Below are positions 51,821-59,867 of a DNA stretch of 64,000 nt, in pieces. Below the pieces are notes generated by a model. The model was not told the origin of the DNA. It saw only the letters and a list, made by a program, of their open reading frames with translations, and did not search any database. The stretch is from Lachnospiraceae bacterium (GTDB taxonomy: Bacteria; Bacillota; Clostridia; Lachnospirales; Lachnospiraceae): positions 84,794-148,793 of the forward strand of contig JAKSRW010000002.1 of the NCBI GenBank assembly GCA_024403355.1, given 5' to 3'. The translations under genes were made by a program, and so were the position numbers. Within the stretch, counting starts at the first letter, position 1, and each line of letters begins with the position of its first letter.

Positions 51821-53407
51821 ATGAACATTAAGGACGAAATTCAGAAAAGAAGAACATTTGCGATTATTTCGCACCCCGATGCAGGTAAAACAACACTGAC
51901 CGAGAAGCTTCTGCTTTACGGCGGAGCTATTAACCTTGCAGGTTCGGTTAAGGCAAAGAAGACCTCAAAGCATGCTGTTTCTGACTGGATGGAAATCGAG
52001 AAGGAGAGAGGTATTTCCGTTACCTCTTCGGTAATGCAGTTCAATTATGACGGCTACTGCATTAACATTCTTGATACACCCGGCCATCAGGACTTCTCTG
52101 AGGATACCTACCGTACCCTTATGGCGGCAGATTCTGCAGTCATGGTTATCGATGCATCAAAAGGTGTTGAGGCTCAGACTATAAAGCTTTTTAAGGTTTG
52201 TGTTATGAGACACATTCCGATTTTTACATTTGTTAATAAGATGGATCGTGAGGCACGCGATACCTATGAGCTGCTTGATGAGATTGAGACGGTGCTCGGT
52301 ATAAGAACCTGTCCCATGGACTGGCCTATCGGTTCGGGCAAGGAGTTCCAGGGCGTTTATGACCGTGAAACAAAGAAGATTAACAGATACTTTGCAACAG
52401 CCTACGGTATGAAGGAGGTTGAATCGGTATCAGCGGTTATCGGTGACCCGACACTTGACGAGCTTATCGGAAAGAAGGCCCATGAAAAGCTTCAGGAGGA
52501 AATCGAGCTTGTTGAGGGTGCAACCGACGAGCTTGACCTCGAAAGAGTTCAGAAGGGTCAGCTTACACCTGTATTCTTTGGCTCGGCACTTAACAATTTC
52601 GGTGTGGAAAATTTCCTTAAATACTTCCTTAAGATGACACCTTCACCTCTTGCAAGAACTGCAGGTGAGAATGTAATAGACCCTGTAAGCACTGATTTTT
52701 CGGCCTTTGTATTTAAAATTCAGGCTAACATGAACAAGGCTCACCGAGACAGAATCGCATTTATGAGAATCTGTTCGGGACGTTTTGATGCGGATGCCGA
52801 GGTATTCCATGTGCAGGGCGGCAGAAAAATGAGACTTTCGCAGCCTCAGCAGCTTATGGCTCAGGAAAGAAAGGTTCTTTCGGAGGCCTATGCGGGGGAT
52901 ATTATCGGTGTATTTGACCCCGGTATCTTCTCTATAGGCGATACGGTATGTGCTCCGTCACTTAAATTCCAGTACGAGGGTATCCCTACCTTCGCACCCG
53001 AGCATTTTGCAAAAATCCGTCAGATGGATACCATGAAGCGTAAGCAGTTCTTAAAGGGTGTAACTCAGATTGCCCAGGAGGGTGCAATCCAGATTTTCCA
53101 GGAGTTTAACACCGGTATGGAGGAAATCATCGTCGGCGTAGTAGGTGTGCTCCAGTTCGACGTTATGAAGTTCAGAATGGAAAGCGAGTACGGTGTTGAA
53201 ATCCGAATGGATATGCTTCCCTACGAGTACATCAGATGGGTAGTAAACACACCTAAGCCTCTTTCAGACCTGAACGTTACCTCGGATACCAAGAGAGTAA
53301 AGGATATGAAGGGCAACCCGCTTCTGCTTTTTGCCCATGAGTGGAGTATTAATACGGTTATGGACAGAAATAAGGGTCTTGAGCTTGCAGAGTTTTCCAA
53401 GAATTAA
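51821..53407 (+). CDS. prfC: peptide chain release factor 3
   Basis: 528-aa translational GTPase that recycles RF1/RF2 after termination. G motifs: SHPDAGKTTLTEKLL, RGISVTSSV, DTPGHQDFSEDTYR and FVNKMDREARD. Length and the RF3-specific MPMD-like stretch fit the family and separate it from EF-G. The ATG at 51821 is 7 nt after GAGG; the open frame back to 51776 has no ribosome site. Monocistronic by its flanking signals. Confidence 0.95.
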   Translation: MNIKDEIQKRRTFAIISHPDAGKTTLTEKLLLYGGAINLAGSVKAKKTSKHAVSDWMEIEKERGISVTSSVMQFNYDGYCINILDTPGHQDFSEDTYRTLMAADSAVMVIDASKGVEAQTIKLFKVCVMRHIPIFTFVNKMDREARDTYELLDEIETVLGIRTCPMDWPIGSGKEFQGVYDRETKKINRYFATAYGMKEVESVSAVIGDPTLDELIGKKAHEKLQEEIELVEGATDELDLERVQKGQLTPVFFGSALNNFGVENFLKYFLKMTPSPLARTAGENVIDPVSTDFSAFVFKIQANMNKAHRDRIAFMRICSGRFDADAEVFHVQGGRKMRLSQPQQLMAQERKVLSEAYAGDIIGVFDPGIFSIGDTVCAPSLKFQYEGIPTFAPEHFAKIRQMDTMKRKQFLKGVTQIAQEGAIQIFQEFNTGMEEIIVGVVGVLQFDVMKFRMESEYGVEIRMDMLPYEYIRWVVNTPKPLSDLNVTSDTKRVKDMKGNPLLLFAHEWSINTVMDRNKGLELAEFSKN

Positions 53408-53480
53408 AGAACAGGCAATAATTTAGACACATTTTACCGTTATAATACGGTTTATAGCGCTTTCGTGCTGAAAATATTTG

Positions 53481-53509
53481 TTGTAACAAAAAAATCAATA
53501 TGCTATAAT
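53481..53509 (+). promoter_or_regulatory. promoter of the Dlt-like operon
   Basis: TTGTAA (53481-53486), 17 bp, consensus TATAAT (53504-53509); leader about 55 nt. It is the only clear promoter before purC. Confidence 0.65.
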
Positions 53510-53569
53510 TCACTATGTTTGTAGTTTATTGATTTATAAAAAAGTTTATATTTAAAGGAGAAAAAAGAA

Positions 53570-53800
53570 ATGGACCAGATTATTGAGATTTTAAAGGGAA
53601 TTCGTGATGACATCGATTACACAACAGAGACAAATCTTGTTGATGGCGGTATCCTTGATTCATTTGATATTGTAGGACTTATCACAGAGCTTAAGGATGC
53701 TTATGACATCGAAATCAACATTGAGGATCTTACACCCGAGAATTTCAACAGTGCTGAGGCTATTTATGAGCTCGTTGAGAGAATTTTAAATGAGGATTAA
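53570..53800 (+). CDS. DltC-like acyl/aminoacyl carrier protein
   Basis: 76 aa carrier protein. GGILDSFDIVGLITEL holds the phosphopantetheine site, Ser31 in D-S-F, as in DltC and acidic ACPs. It would receive an acyl or aminoacyl group from the AMP-ligase three genes on and pass it to the MBOAT protein. AAAGGAG is 9 nt upstream. First gene of the operon; the gap to the next is 35 bp. Confidence 0.85.
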   Translation: MDQIIEILKGIRDDIDYTTETNLVDGGILDSFDIVGLITELKDAYDIEINIEDLTPENFNSAEAIYELVERILNED

Positions 53801-53835
53801 TTTCAGGCAAATACTGATTTTTTAAGGTAAACATA

Positions 53836-55449
53836 ATGAGTTATTCAAGTTTTTATTTTCTTGCGTTTCTTGTTGCGGTTATCGTGGTATACTATGCCGT
53901 TCCGAAGAAGGTCCAGTGGGTCGTTCTTCTGGCGGCGAGCTATGCCTTCTATCTCATAGACGGTGTTGCGCAGGTGGCTTATCTTATCGGTTCGACCGTT
54001 GTCACCTATACCGCAGCGATGATAATGCAGAAAAAGCGAGACGCATATAAGCAGGATCTGGCGGCACGCCAGGAGGCAGGCTCACTTTCGCGTGATGAAA
54101 AGCAGGAGCTGAAAAAACAGGCAGGTATAAAAATTCACAGAGTACAGGTGCTGGCACTTATTATCCAGTTGGCTGTACTTATTGTGGTTAAGTATTTGAA
54201 TTTCCTGCTCGGAGTGGCAGACTCTGTCGTTGATCTGATTTCACCCGGTCACGGTGTATCAACAATCAGCATTCTTGTTCCTCTGGGTATTTCCTTCTAT
54301 ACCTTCATGTCAATGGGATATATCATTGATATCGGTAAGGGTAAATATGAGGCAGAAAGAAATTTCGGAAAGCTCGCGCTTTTCCTTTCCTTCTTCCCTT
54401 CGGTAATTCAGGGTCCCATTAACAGATTTGATGATGTGGGCAGGCAGCTCGGTGAGGGCCATGCACTTAAGTATGAGAATCTTACCTTTGGTGCACAGCT
54501 TATGATCTGGGGTTTCTTTAAGAAGCTTGTAATCGCAGACCGAATCGCTCCTCTGGTTGCTACTATCTTTTCGGATAATTACACAGAGTATTCGGGAACT
54601 GTATTTTTCGTAGGTATGCTCGGCTATGCCTTCCAGATTTACGGCGATTTCTCCGGTGGCGTTGATATCGCAAAGGGTGCTGCACAGATGCTTGGCATCG
54701 AGCTTCCGAATAACTTTGAAAGACCTTATTTTTCGGAATCACTTGCCGATTACTGGCGCAGATGGCATATGACGCTCGGCGGCTGGATGAGAGAGTATGT
54801 ATTCTTCCCCATCATGCTGTCAAAGGGCGTATCAAAGCTCAGTAAAAAGGCTAAGAACAGATTCGGAAATCAGGCCGCAAAAATTGTTTCTTCGGTTATT
54901 ACAACCTTTACGGTCTTCTTCTTAATCGGTATCTGGCACGGCGCAAGCTTCCAGTATCTGGCATTCGGTTTATACAATGCCGTTATTGTTGCGATAAGCG
55001 TTGCACTCGAGCCCCTGTTTGAGAAGACCAATAAAGCGCTTAAAATCAATACTGAGGCTTTCAGCTGGAAGCTTTTCAGAATTGTAAGAACCTTCCTCAT
55101 TACAGGAGGTTCAAAAATCCTTGTAAGATCACCCGGCCTTAAGGCTGCCACCGTGATTTTCGGAAAAATCTTCACCGATATTGACCTTGATTTCATCTTC
55201 GGTGTTGACGGTCAGATTTACACACTCGGCATAGATGAGAAGAATATGCAGCTTCTCATACTTGCTCTTCTTATTCTGTTAGTTGTCAGCATTCTGCAGG
55301 AAAAGGGTATAAAGATTCGTGAAACACTTGCACGACAGAATATCGTTTTCCGTTGGTTTGTTTACATTGCTGCGATTGTATTCATCCTTGTATTTGGTAT
55401 GTACGGACCTGAATACAACGCTGTGGATTTCATTTACAAGCAGTATTGA
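53836..55449 (+). CDS. MBOAT O-acyltransferase (DltB/AlgI-like)
   Basis: 537-aa polytopic membrane protein with about 11-12 helices. Family marks are LGISFYTFMSMGYIID, NRFDDV, FERPYFSESLADYWRRWHMT and the catalytic-His segment GIWHGASFQY (His368). It is expected to carry acyl groups from a carrier or thioester across the membrane onto a wall polymer or polysaccharide. Adjacent carrier, SGNH protein and ligase give a DltABCD-like set, but length and the W-R-R-W-H segment are closer to the AlgI/PatA branch, so the group may be acetyl or another acyl rather than D-alanine. Confidence 0.88.
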   Translation: MSYSSFYFLAFLVAVIVVYYAVPKKVQWVVLLAASYAFYLIDGVAQVAYLIGSTVVTYTAAMIMQKKRDAYKQDLAARQEAGSLSRDEKQELKKQAGIKIHRVQVLALIIQLAVLIVVKYLNFLLGVADSVVDLISPGHGVSTISILVPLGISFYTFMSMGYIIDIGKGKYEAERNFGKLALFLSFFPSVIQGPINRFDDVGRQLGEGHALKYENLTFGAQLMIWGFFKKLVIADRIAPLVATIFSDNYTEYSGTVFFVGMLGYAFQIYGDFSGGVDIAKGAAQMLGIELPNNFERPYFSESLADYWRRWHMTLGGWMREYVFFPIMLSKGVSKLSKKAKNRFGNQAAKIVSSVITTFTVFFLIGIWHGASFQYLAFGLYNAVIVAISVALEPLFEKTNKALKINTEAFSWKLFRIVRTFLITGGSKILVRSPGLKAATVIFGKIFTDIDLDFIFGVDGQIYTLGIDEKNMQLLILALLILLVVSILQEKGIKIRETLARQNIVFRWFVYIAAIVFILVFGMYGPEYNAVDFIYKQY

Positions 55450-55476
55450 TGATTATTGAAAGGAATAAGAAAAGCT

Positions 55477-56553
55477 ATGAATAAAAAACAGGTATTACGT
55501 ATCGTAGTATTCCTGCTCCTTATGTTTTTAGTGCTTGTACCTCTTTGTGATTTGTTTGAGTATCAGAATTCGAACATGTCAAGAAGATACGAGAAGTATA
55601 AGGTTCTGGAAGATGACACCATAGATGCCGTTTTCATAGGCACCAGCGGTGTTGACCGATACTTTATAAATTCAAAGGCGTATGAAGAATACGGAATGAC
55701 GGTATATCCTCTTTCCACCGAGGGCGAGCCCCCCTGGCTTGTACTCAATATGGTAAAGGAGGCTTATGCCCATCAGAATCCCAAGCTTGTGATGATTGAT
55801 GCACGTCCCTTCATTGCCAGCAATTTTGCAAAAAACACTAATCTTACAGATGTAAGAGCACGTCGTGTGATTGATATGCTTGATTTCTTCTCGTTCAACA
55901 GACTTGATGCAATCAAGAGAACACTTGATGTAATGTCAACACTTGACGAGAGCATTCACTGGTATACTCCGTCATATTATTTTTCATTTATCAGATACCA
56001 TAACAAATGGAGCGATGATGATTTTTCCTTTGATGATATGACTACAGAGCGTGCCGGCTATATGGGCTTCTATGTAGCAAAGTCAAAGTCTATCAAGCAG
56101 ACAAAGATTAAGGCTTCGGAATATACTGACGAAACCGCACCCTTAAATGAAATCAGCGAGAAGTATCTTCGTGAGCTTTGCGCATATTTCAGGGACAATA
56201 AGATTAATGCTTTGTTTGTTGATACACCTACCTACACAGGCCTTGAGGAGTCAAAGAGAAGAAATACCTTTACTCAGATCGTTGAGGAAGAGGGCTTTAA
56301 GTTTGTGAACTATAACACTCCCGAGCTTGATGCTGAGCTCGGACTTGACCGTACAAGCGATTTCTACAATTCAGCCCATGTAAATTATTACGGCGCTGAA
56401 AAGTTTACTGCTCATTTTGCGGCATATCTCCATGAAAATTATGATCTGCCCGACCATCGTAATGATGAGAAATGTGCAAAGGACTGGAACGGAATCTACG
56501 CTAAGGTTAAGAGAAATATTGCTAAATTTGAAAAAGAAGCTAAGAAGAAATAG
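55477..56553 (+). CDS. DltD/SGNH-like membrane-anchored protein
   Basis: 358 aa: an N-terminal membrane anchor (LRIVVFLLLMFLVLVPL), then an extracellular SGNH-like domain with FIGTSGVDRY (candidate nucleophile Ser57) and DFYNSAHVNYYG (Asp295, His301). DltD proteins use the equivalent residues to hand the group to teichoic acid. The start is the ATG at 55477; a TTG at 55456 is in frame but overlaps the GAAAGG ribosome site. It sits between MBOAT and ligase in the operon. Confidence 0.75.
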   Translation: MNKKQVLRIVVFLLLMFLVLVPLCDLFEYQNSNMSRRYEKYKVLEDDTIDAVFIGTSGVDRYFINSKAYEEYGMTVYPLSTEGEPPWLVLNMVKEAYAHQNPKLVMIDARPFIASNFAKNTNLTDVRARRVIDMLDFFSFNRLDAIKRTLDVMSTLDESIHWYTPSYYFSFIRYHNKWSDDDFSFDDMTTERAGYMGFYVAKSKSIKQTKIKASEYTDETAPLNEISEKYLRELCAYFRDNKINALFVDTPTYTGLEESKRRNTFTQIVEEEGFKFVNYNTPELDAELGLDRTSDFYNSAHVNYYGAEKFTAHFAAYLHENYDLPDHRNDEKCAKDWNGIYAKVKRNIAKFEKEAKKK

Positions 56554-56578
56554 TAATTTTTGAAAAAGAGGATAAAGT

Positions 56579-58039
56579 ATGAATTCGATAGTTGAGGCTG
56601 TTGCAAAATTTGCAGCGGAAAGACCTGACCGCGTTGCGGTCATTGCAGATAATGAGCAGATTACATATGCAGAACTCTGGAAGGAGGTTCAGGGCTTTGC
56701 GGAGTATATCAGGTCACAGGGCTTTGAAAAGGGCTCAAGAATCACAGTAAAGGCAGCTCCTTCAATCTGGTTTGCGGTATCATGTTTCGGTATCCATCTT
56801 TCGGGAAATGTTCAGGTTCCCATGGAGAAGACCATAGGTAAGAGCGGTATTGACAATATCGCTGAAGAGCTCGGTGCTTCACTTATTATCTCTGATATCG
56901 GTGCTGATGAGAAGTTTAACTGCATCAGCTCGGAAGAGGTTCGTGAAATCGGCAGAAAGTATTACCGTGATGACCTTAAATTTGATTTCCCTACAAAGGA
57001 TATGCTCTGCGATATCATGTTTACAACCGGTACAACAGGCAAGTCAAAGGGTGTTATGGAGTCACACAAGGCTGTAGTTGCCGTTTCGGAGAACGTTCAG
57101 TACGGTGCTGAAATTATTCCCGATAACGTATATCTTGTTCCCGCACCCATTAATCATGCATCGGCTATCAGAAAGCTTTACACAACAATGATTACAGGTA
57201 CAACCTGTGTTCTTCTTGACGGCTTTACTGATTTAAAGAAGTTCTTTGATTATATTGAGAGATATAAGGTTACTTCAATCCTTATGCCTCCTGCGGCAGT
57301 TCGTATGATTCTTCTGCTTTCTGCTAAGAATCTTGCAAAGTATTCGGACCAGCTTCACCACATTCATACAGGTGCGGCAGCATTCCCCGAGGCTGACAAG
57401 GAGAAGCTCAATGAGCTCCTTCCCAACACAAGACTCTACTTTGCATACGGTTCATCAGAGGCAGGCTGCTCATGTATGTTTGATTATTCAAAATACAAGG
57501 GACTTATCAGCTGTGTAGGTACTCCCAACAAGAATGCGCATGTATTTATCGTTGATGAGAATCACAAGGAGATTAAGTCATCAAAGACAAATCAGGGTCT
57601 TATCGCCATCAGCGGTGATATGATCATGGATGGTTATTACAATGCCCCCGAGCTTACAAAGACAGTACTTGAGGACGGCGTTGTTTATACAAACGATATC
57701 GGATACATTGATGAGAACGGCTTCGTTTACATGCTTGGACGTAAGGGTGATGTAATCAATATCGGTGGTCTTAAGATTGCTCCCACAGAGGTTGAGGACG
57801 TAGTAATCCGCTTCCCCGGTGTGGCAGAGTGTGCATGCTTCGCCATTCCCGACCGTATGGGCGGCGTGGTTCCGAAGCTCAATATTGTTCCCGCAAATGG
57901 TGCAGAAATCGATATTCCCGCACTCAGGGCACATATGGCAAAGTATCTTGAGGCATTTAAGATTCCCAAGAATATGGTGATTGTTGATTCTCTTCCCAAG
58001 ACAAGCAACGGAAAGCTTGACAGAAAGAACCTTAAATAA
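56579..58039 (+). CDS. ANL-superfamily AMP-ligase for the Dlt-like system
   Basis: 486 aa adenylating enzyme. FTTGTTGKSKGVMES (P-loop), YFAYGSSEAGC, YTNDIGYIDENG, GRKGDVINIGGLKIAPTEVE and the catalytic lysine in PKTSNGKLDRKNL are all present. It should activate an acid or amino acid and load the DltC-like carrier. The sequence reads more like an acyl-CoA/acyl-ACP ligase than DltA, so the substrate is open. GAAAAAGAGG precedes the ATG. LysR begins 3 bp after its stop. Confidence 0.85.
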   Translation: MNSIVEAVAKFAAERPDRVAVIADNEQITYAELWKEVQGFAEYIRSQGFEKGSRITVKAAPSIWFAVSCFGIHLSGNVQVPMEKTIGKSGIDNIAEELGASLIISDIGADEKFNCISSEEVREIGRKYYRDDLKFDFPTKDMLCDIMFTTGTTGKSKGVMESHKAVVAVSENVQYGAEIIPDNVYLVPAPINHASAIRKLYTTMITGTTCVLLDGFTDLKKFFDYIERYKVTSILMPPAAVRMILLLSAKNLAKYSDQLHHIHTGAAAFPEADKEKLNELLPNTRLYFAYGSSEAGCSCMFDYSKYKGLISCVGTPNKNAHVFIVDENHKEIKSSKTNQGLIAISGDMIMDGYYNAPELTKTVLEDGVVYTNDIGYIDENGFVYMLGRKGDVINIGGLKIAPTEVEDVVIRFPGVAECACFAIPDRMGGVVPKLNIVPANGAEIDIPALRAHMAKYLEAFKIPKNMVIVDSLPKTSNGKLDRKNLK

Positions 58040-58041
58040 TT

Positions 58042-58959
58042 ATGAATCTTAAACAGTTAAAGTATGTTATTGTTCTTGCGGAACAGGGCAGTTTTTCAAG
58101 GGCTGCCGAGGAGCTGAATATTTCGCAGCCTTCATTAAGCCAGTATGTCAGAAAGATTGAATCGGAGCTTGGCGTAGAGCTTTTTGACAGGTCGGGAAGT
58201 GTTGTCAGACTTACGGATGCGGGAAATGCCTACATCGAGGCGGGTCGAAGAATCATTAATATTGAGCATCAGCTCATGTCCAGCTTCTCTGACATAAAGG
58301 ACAATAAATCCGGAAATATCATAATCGGTGTTTCACCGCACAGAAGCGTGTGTCTGCTTCCCGCGGTTATATCCGAGTTCCGTGAGGAATATCCGGGTAT
58401 GAATATTACGGTAGATGAAAGAGTGGGCTACGGACTTCTCGAAAGGGCGGAGCACGGCGAATATGATATCTGCATTACAACCGCTCCGGTTGATACAAAA
58501 ATATTCGATTGCGAAAATATACTGAAGGACGAATGCGTTATTGCGGTGCCTAAGGGTTCGGCAGTTGATAAAAAGCTGGCGGCAGCGGCAAAGCGCGATA
58601 AAAAAAGGAACTATCCTGCGGTAGACATTCGTCTAATAGACAAAGCCGATTTTATATCGCTTCCCGAGCCTCAGATTATGCAGAGAATTATGACAGGCAT
58701 CTGTGAGGATTATGATATATCGGTTAATACAATAGTGACCTGCACCAGTCTCAGTGCATCCATGGCACTGGTTAAGGCAGGCGTCGGCGCAGCCATGGTT
58801 CCCATGAGCGTGACCACGGACTACAGGGATTCGGTTTGCTGCTATTCGGTGACCGAGGATATTCCTCACAGGGATATCGTGGTGGTATACAGGAAGGGTC
58901 AGGTGCTCAACAGAGCGGTAAGAAGGTTCATTGATTTACTTAAACAAATAAATAACTAA
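58042..58959 (+). CDS. LysR-family transcriptional regulator
   Basis: 305 aa. The winged helix-turn-helix is clear: MNLKQLKYVIVLAEQGSFSR, AAEELNISQPSLSQYVRKIE and ELGVELFDR. The C-terminal effector domain follows (IIIGVSPHRS, VKAGVGAAMVP). It starts 3 bp after the ligase gene on the same strand, so it is probably the last gene of the acyl-transfer operon and may control it; most LysR genes are divergent from their targets, so this is less usual. Confidence 0.88.
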   Translation: MNLKQLKYVIVLAEQGSFSRAAEELNISQPSLSQYVRKIESELGVELFDRSGSVVRLTDAGNAYIEAGRRIINIEHQLMSSFSDIKDNKSGNIIIGVSPHRSVCLLPAVISEFREEYPGMNITVDERVGYGLLERAEHGEYDICITTAPVDTKIFDCENILKDECVIAVPKGSAVDKKLAAAAKRDKKRNYPAVDIRLIDKADFISLPEPQIMQRIMTGICEDYDISVNTIVTCTSLSASMALVKAGVGAAMVPMSVTTDYRDSVCCYSVTEDIPHRDIVVVYRKGQVLNRAVRRFIDLLKQINN

Positions 58960-58973
58960 AGGAGACTATCAAA

Positions 58974-59846
58974 ATGGAAGAATTAAAGCCCGTAAAAGAA
59001 GGAAAGGTTCGTGAAATCTATGACAACGGCGACACACTTATTATGGTTGCCACAGACAGAATCAGCTGTTTTGATGTGATTTTAAATAATGTTGTAACAA
59101 AGAAGGGAACAGTTCTTACCCAGATGAGCAAGTTCTGGTTCGATATGACAAAGGATATCCTTCCCAACCATATGATTTCAGTTGATGTAAACGACATGCC
59201 TGAGTATTTCAGACAGCCTAAGTTTGACGGAAACAGCATGCTTTGCAAGAAGCTCACAATGCTTCCCGTTGAGTGTATCGTTCGTGGTTACATCACAGGT
59301 TCAGGCTGGGCAAGCTACCAGAAGACAGGTGAGGTTTGCGGAATTAAGCTTCCCGAGGGACTTAAGGAGTCAGATAAGCTTCCTGAGCCTATCTACACAC
59401 CTTCAACAAAGGCTGAAATCGGCGATCATGACGAGAACATCAGCTATGAGCAGAGCGTAGACTACTTAGAGAAGAGATTCCCCGGAAAGGGCGCAGAATA
59501 TGCTGCAAAGCTTCGTGACTGCACAATCGCACTTTACAAGAAGTGTGCTGATTACGCACTTTCAAAGGGTATCATTATTGCGGATACAAAGTTTGAGTTT
59601 GGTCTTGATGAGGATGGCAACGTGGTAATCGGTGATGAGATGCTCACACCCGACAGCTCACGTTTCTGGCCTCTGGATGGCTATGAGGCAGGTCATTCAC
59701 AGCCTTCATTCGACAAGCAGTTTGCAAGAGACTGGCTCAAGGCTAACGAGGGACACAATTGGACACTTCCTCAGGATATCGTAGACAAGACAATCGGAAA
59801 GTATCTTGATGGCTACGAGAAGATTACAGGAAGCAAATTAATGTAA
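58974..59846 (+). CDS. purC: SAICAR synthetase (purine biosynthesis)
   Basis: 290 aa; joins CAIR and aspartate with ATP in de novo purine synthesis. Conserved stretches: EGKVREIYDNGDTLIMVATD at the start, DRISCFDVIL, ECIVRGYITGSGWASY, PIYTPSTKAEIGDHDENIS and IADTKFEFGLDEDGN. AAAGGAG is 9 nt upstream. It is 14 bp after the LysR stop, so read-through from the Dlt-like operon seems likely; no separate promoter or purine riboswitch is visible. Confidence 0.95.
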   Translation: MEELKPVKEGKVREIYDNGDTLIMVATDRISCFDVILNNVVTKKGTVLTQMSKFWFDMTKDILPNHMISVDVNDMPEYFRQPKFDGNSMLCKKLTMLPVECIVRGYITGSGWASYQKTGEVCGIKLPEGLKESDKLPEPIYTPSTKAEIGDHDENISYEQSVDYLEKRFPGKGAEYAAKLRDCTIALYKKCADYALSKGIIIADTKFEFGLDEDGNVVIGDEMLTPDSSRFWPLDGYEAGHSQPSFDKQFARDWLKANEGHNWTLPQDIVDKTIGKYLDGYEKITGSKLM

Positions 59847-59867
59847 TAAAAAAGGCGGGTATAAGGC

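Noticed and set aside
53408..53480. Terminator after prfC
   Set aside because: ACCGT/ACGGT and AGCGC/GTGCT stems are only about 5 bp and lack a proper T-tract, so they were not annotated.
55456..55476. TTG start for the DltD-like gene
   Set aside because: It would place the ribosome site GAAAGG inside the coding sequence; the ATG at 55477 begins the expected basic N-terminus before the membrane helix.
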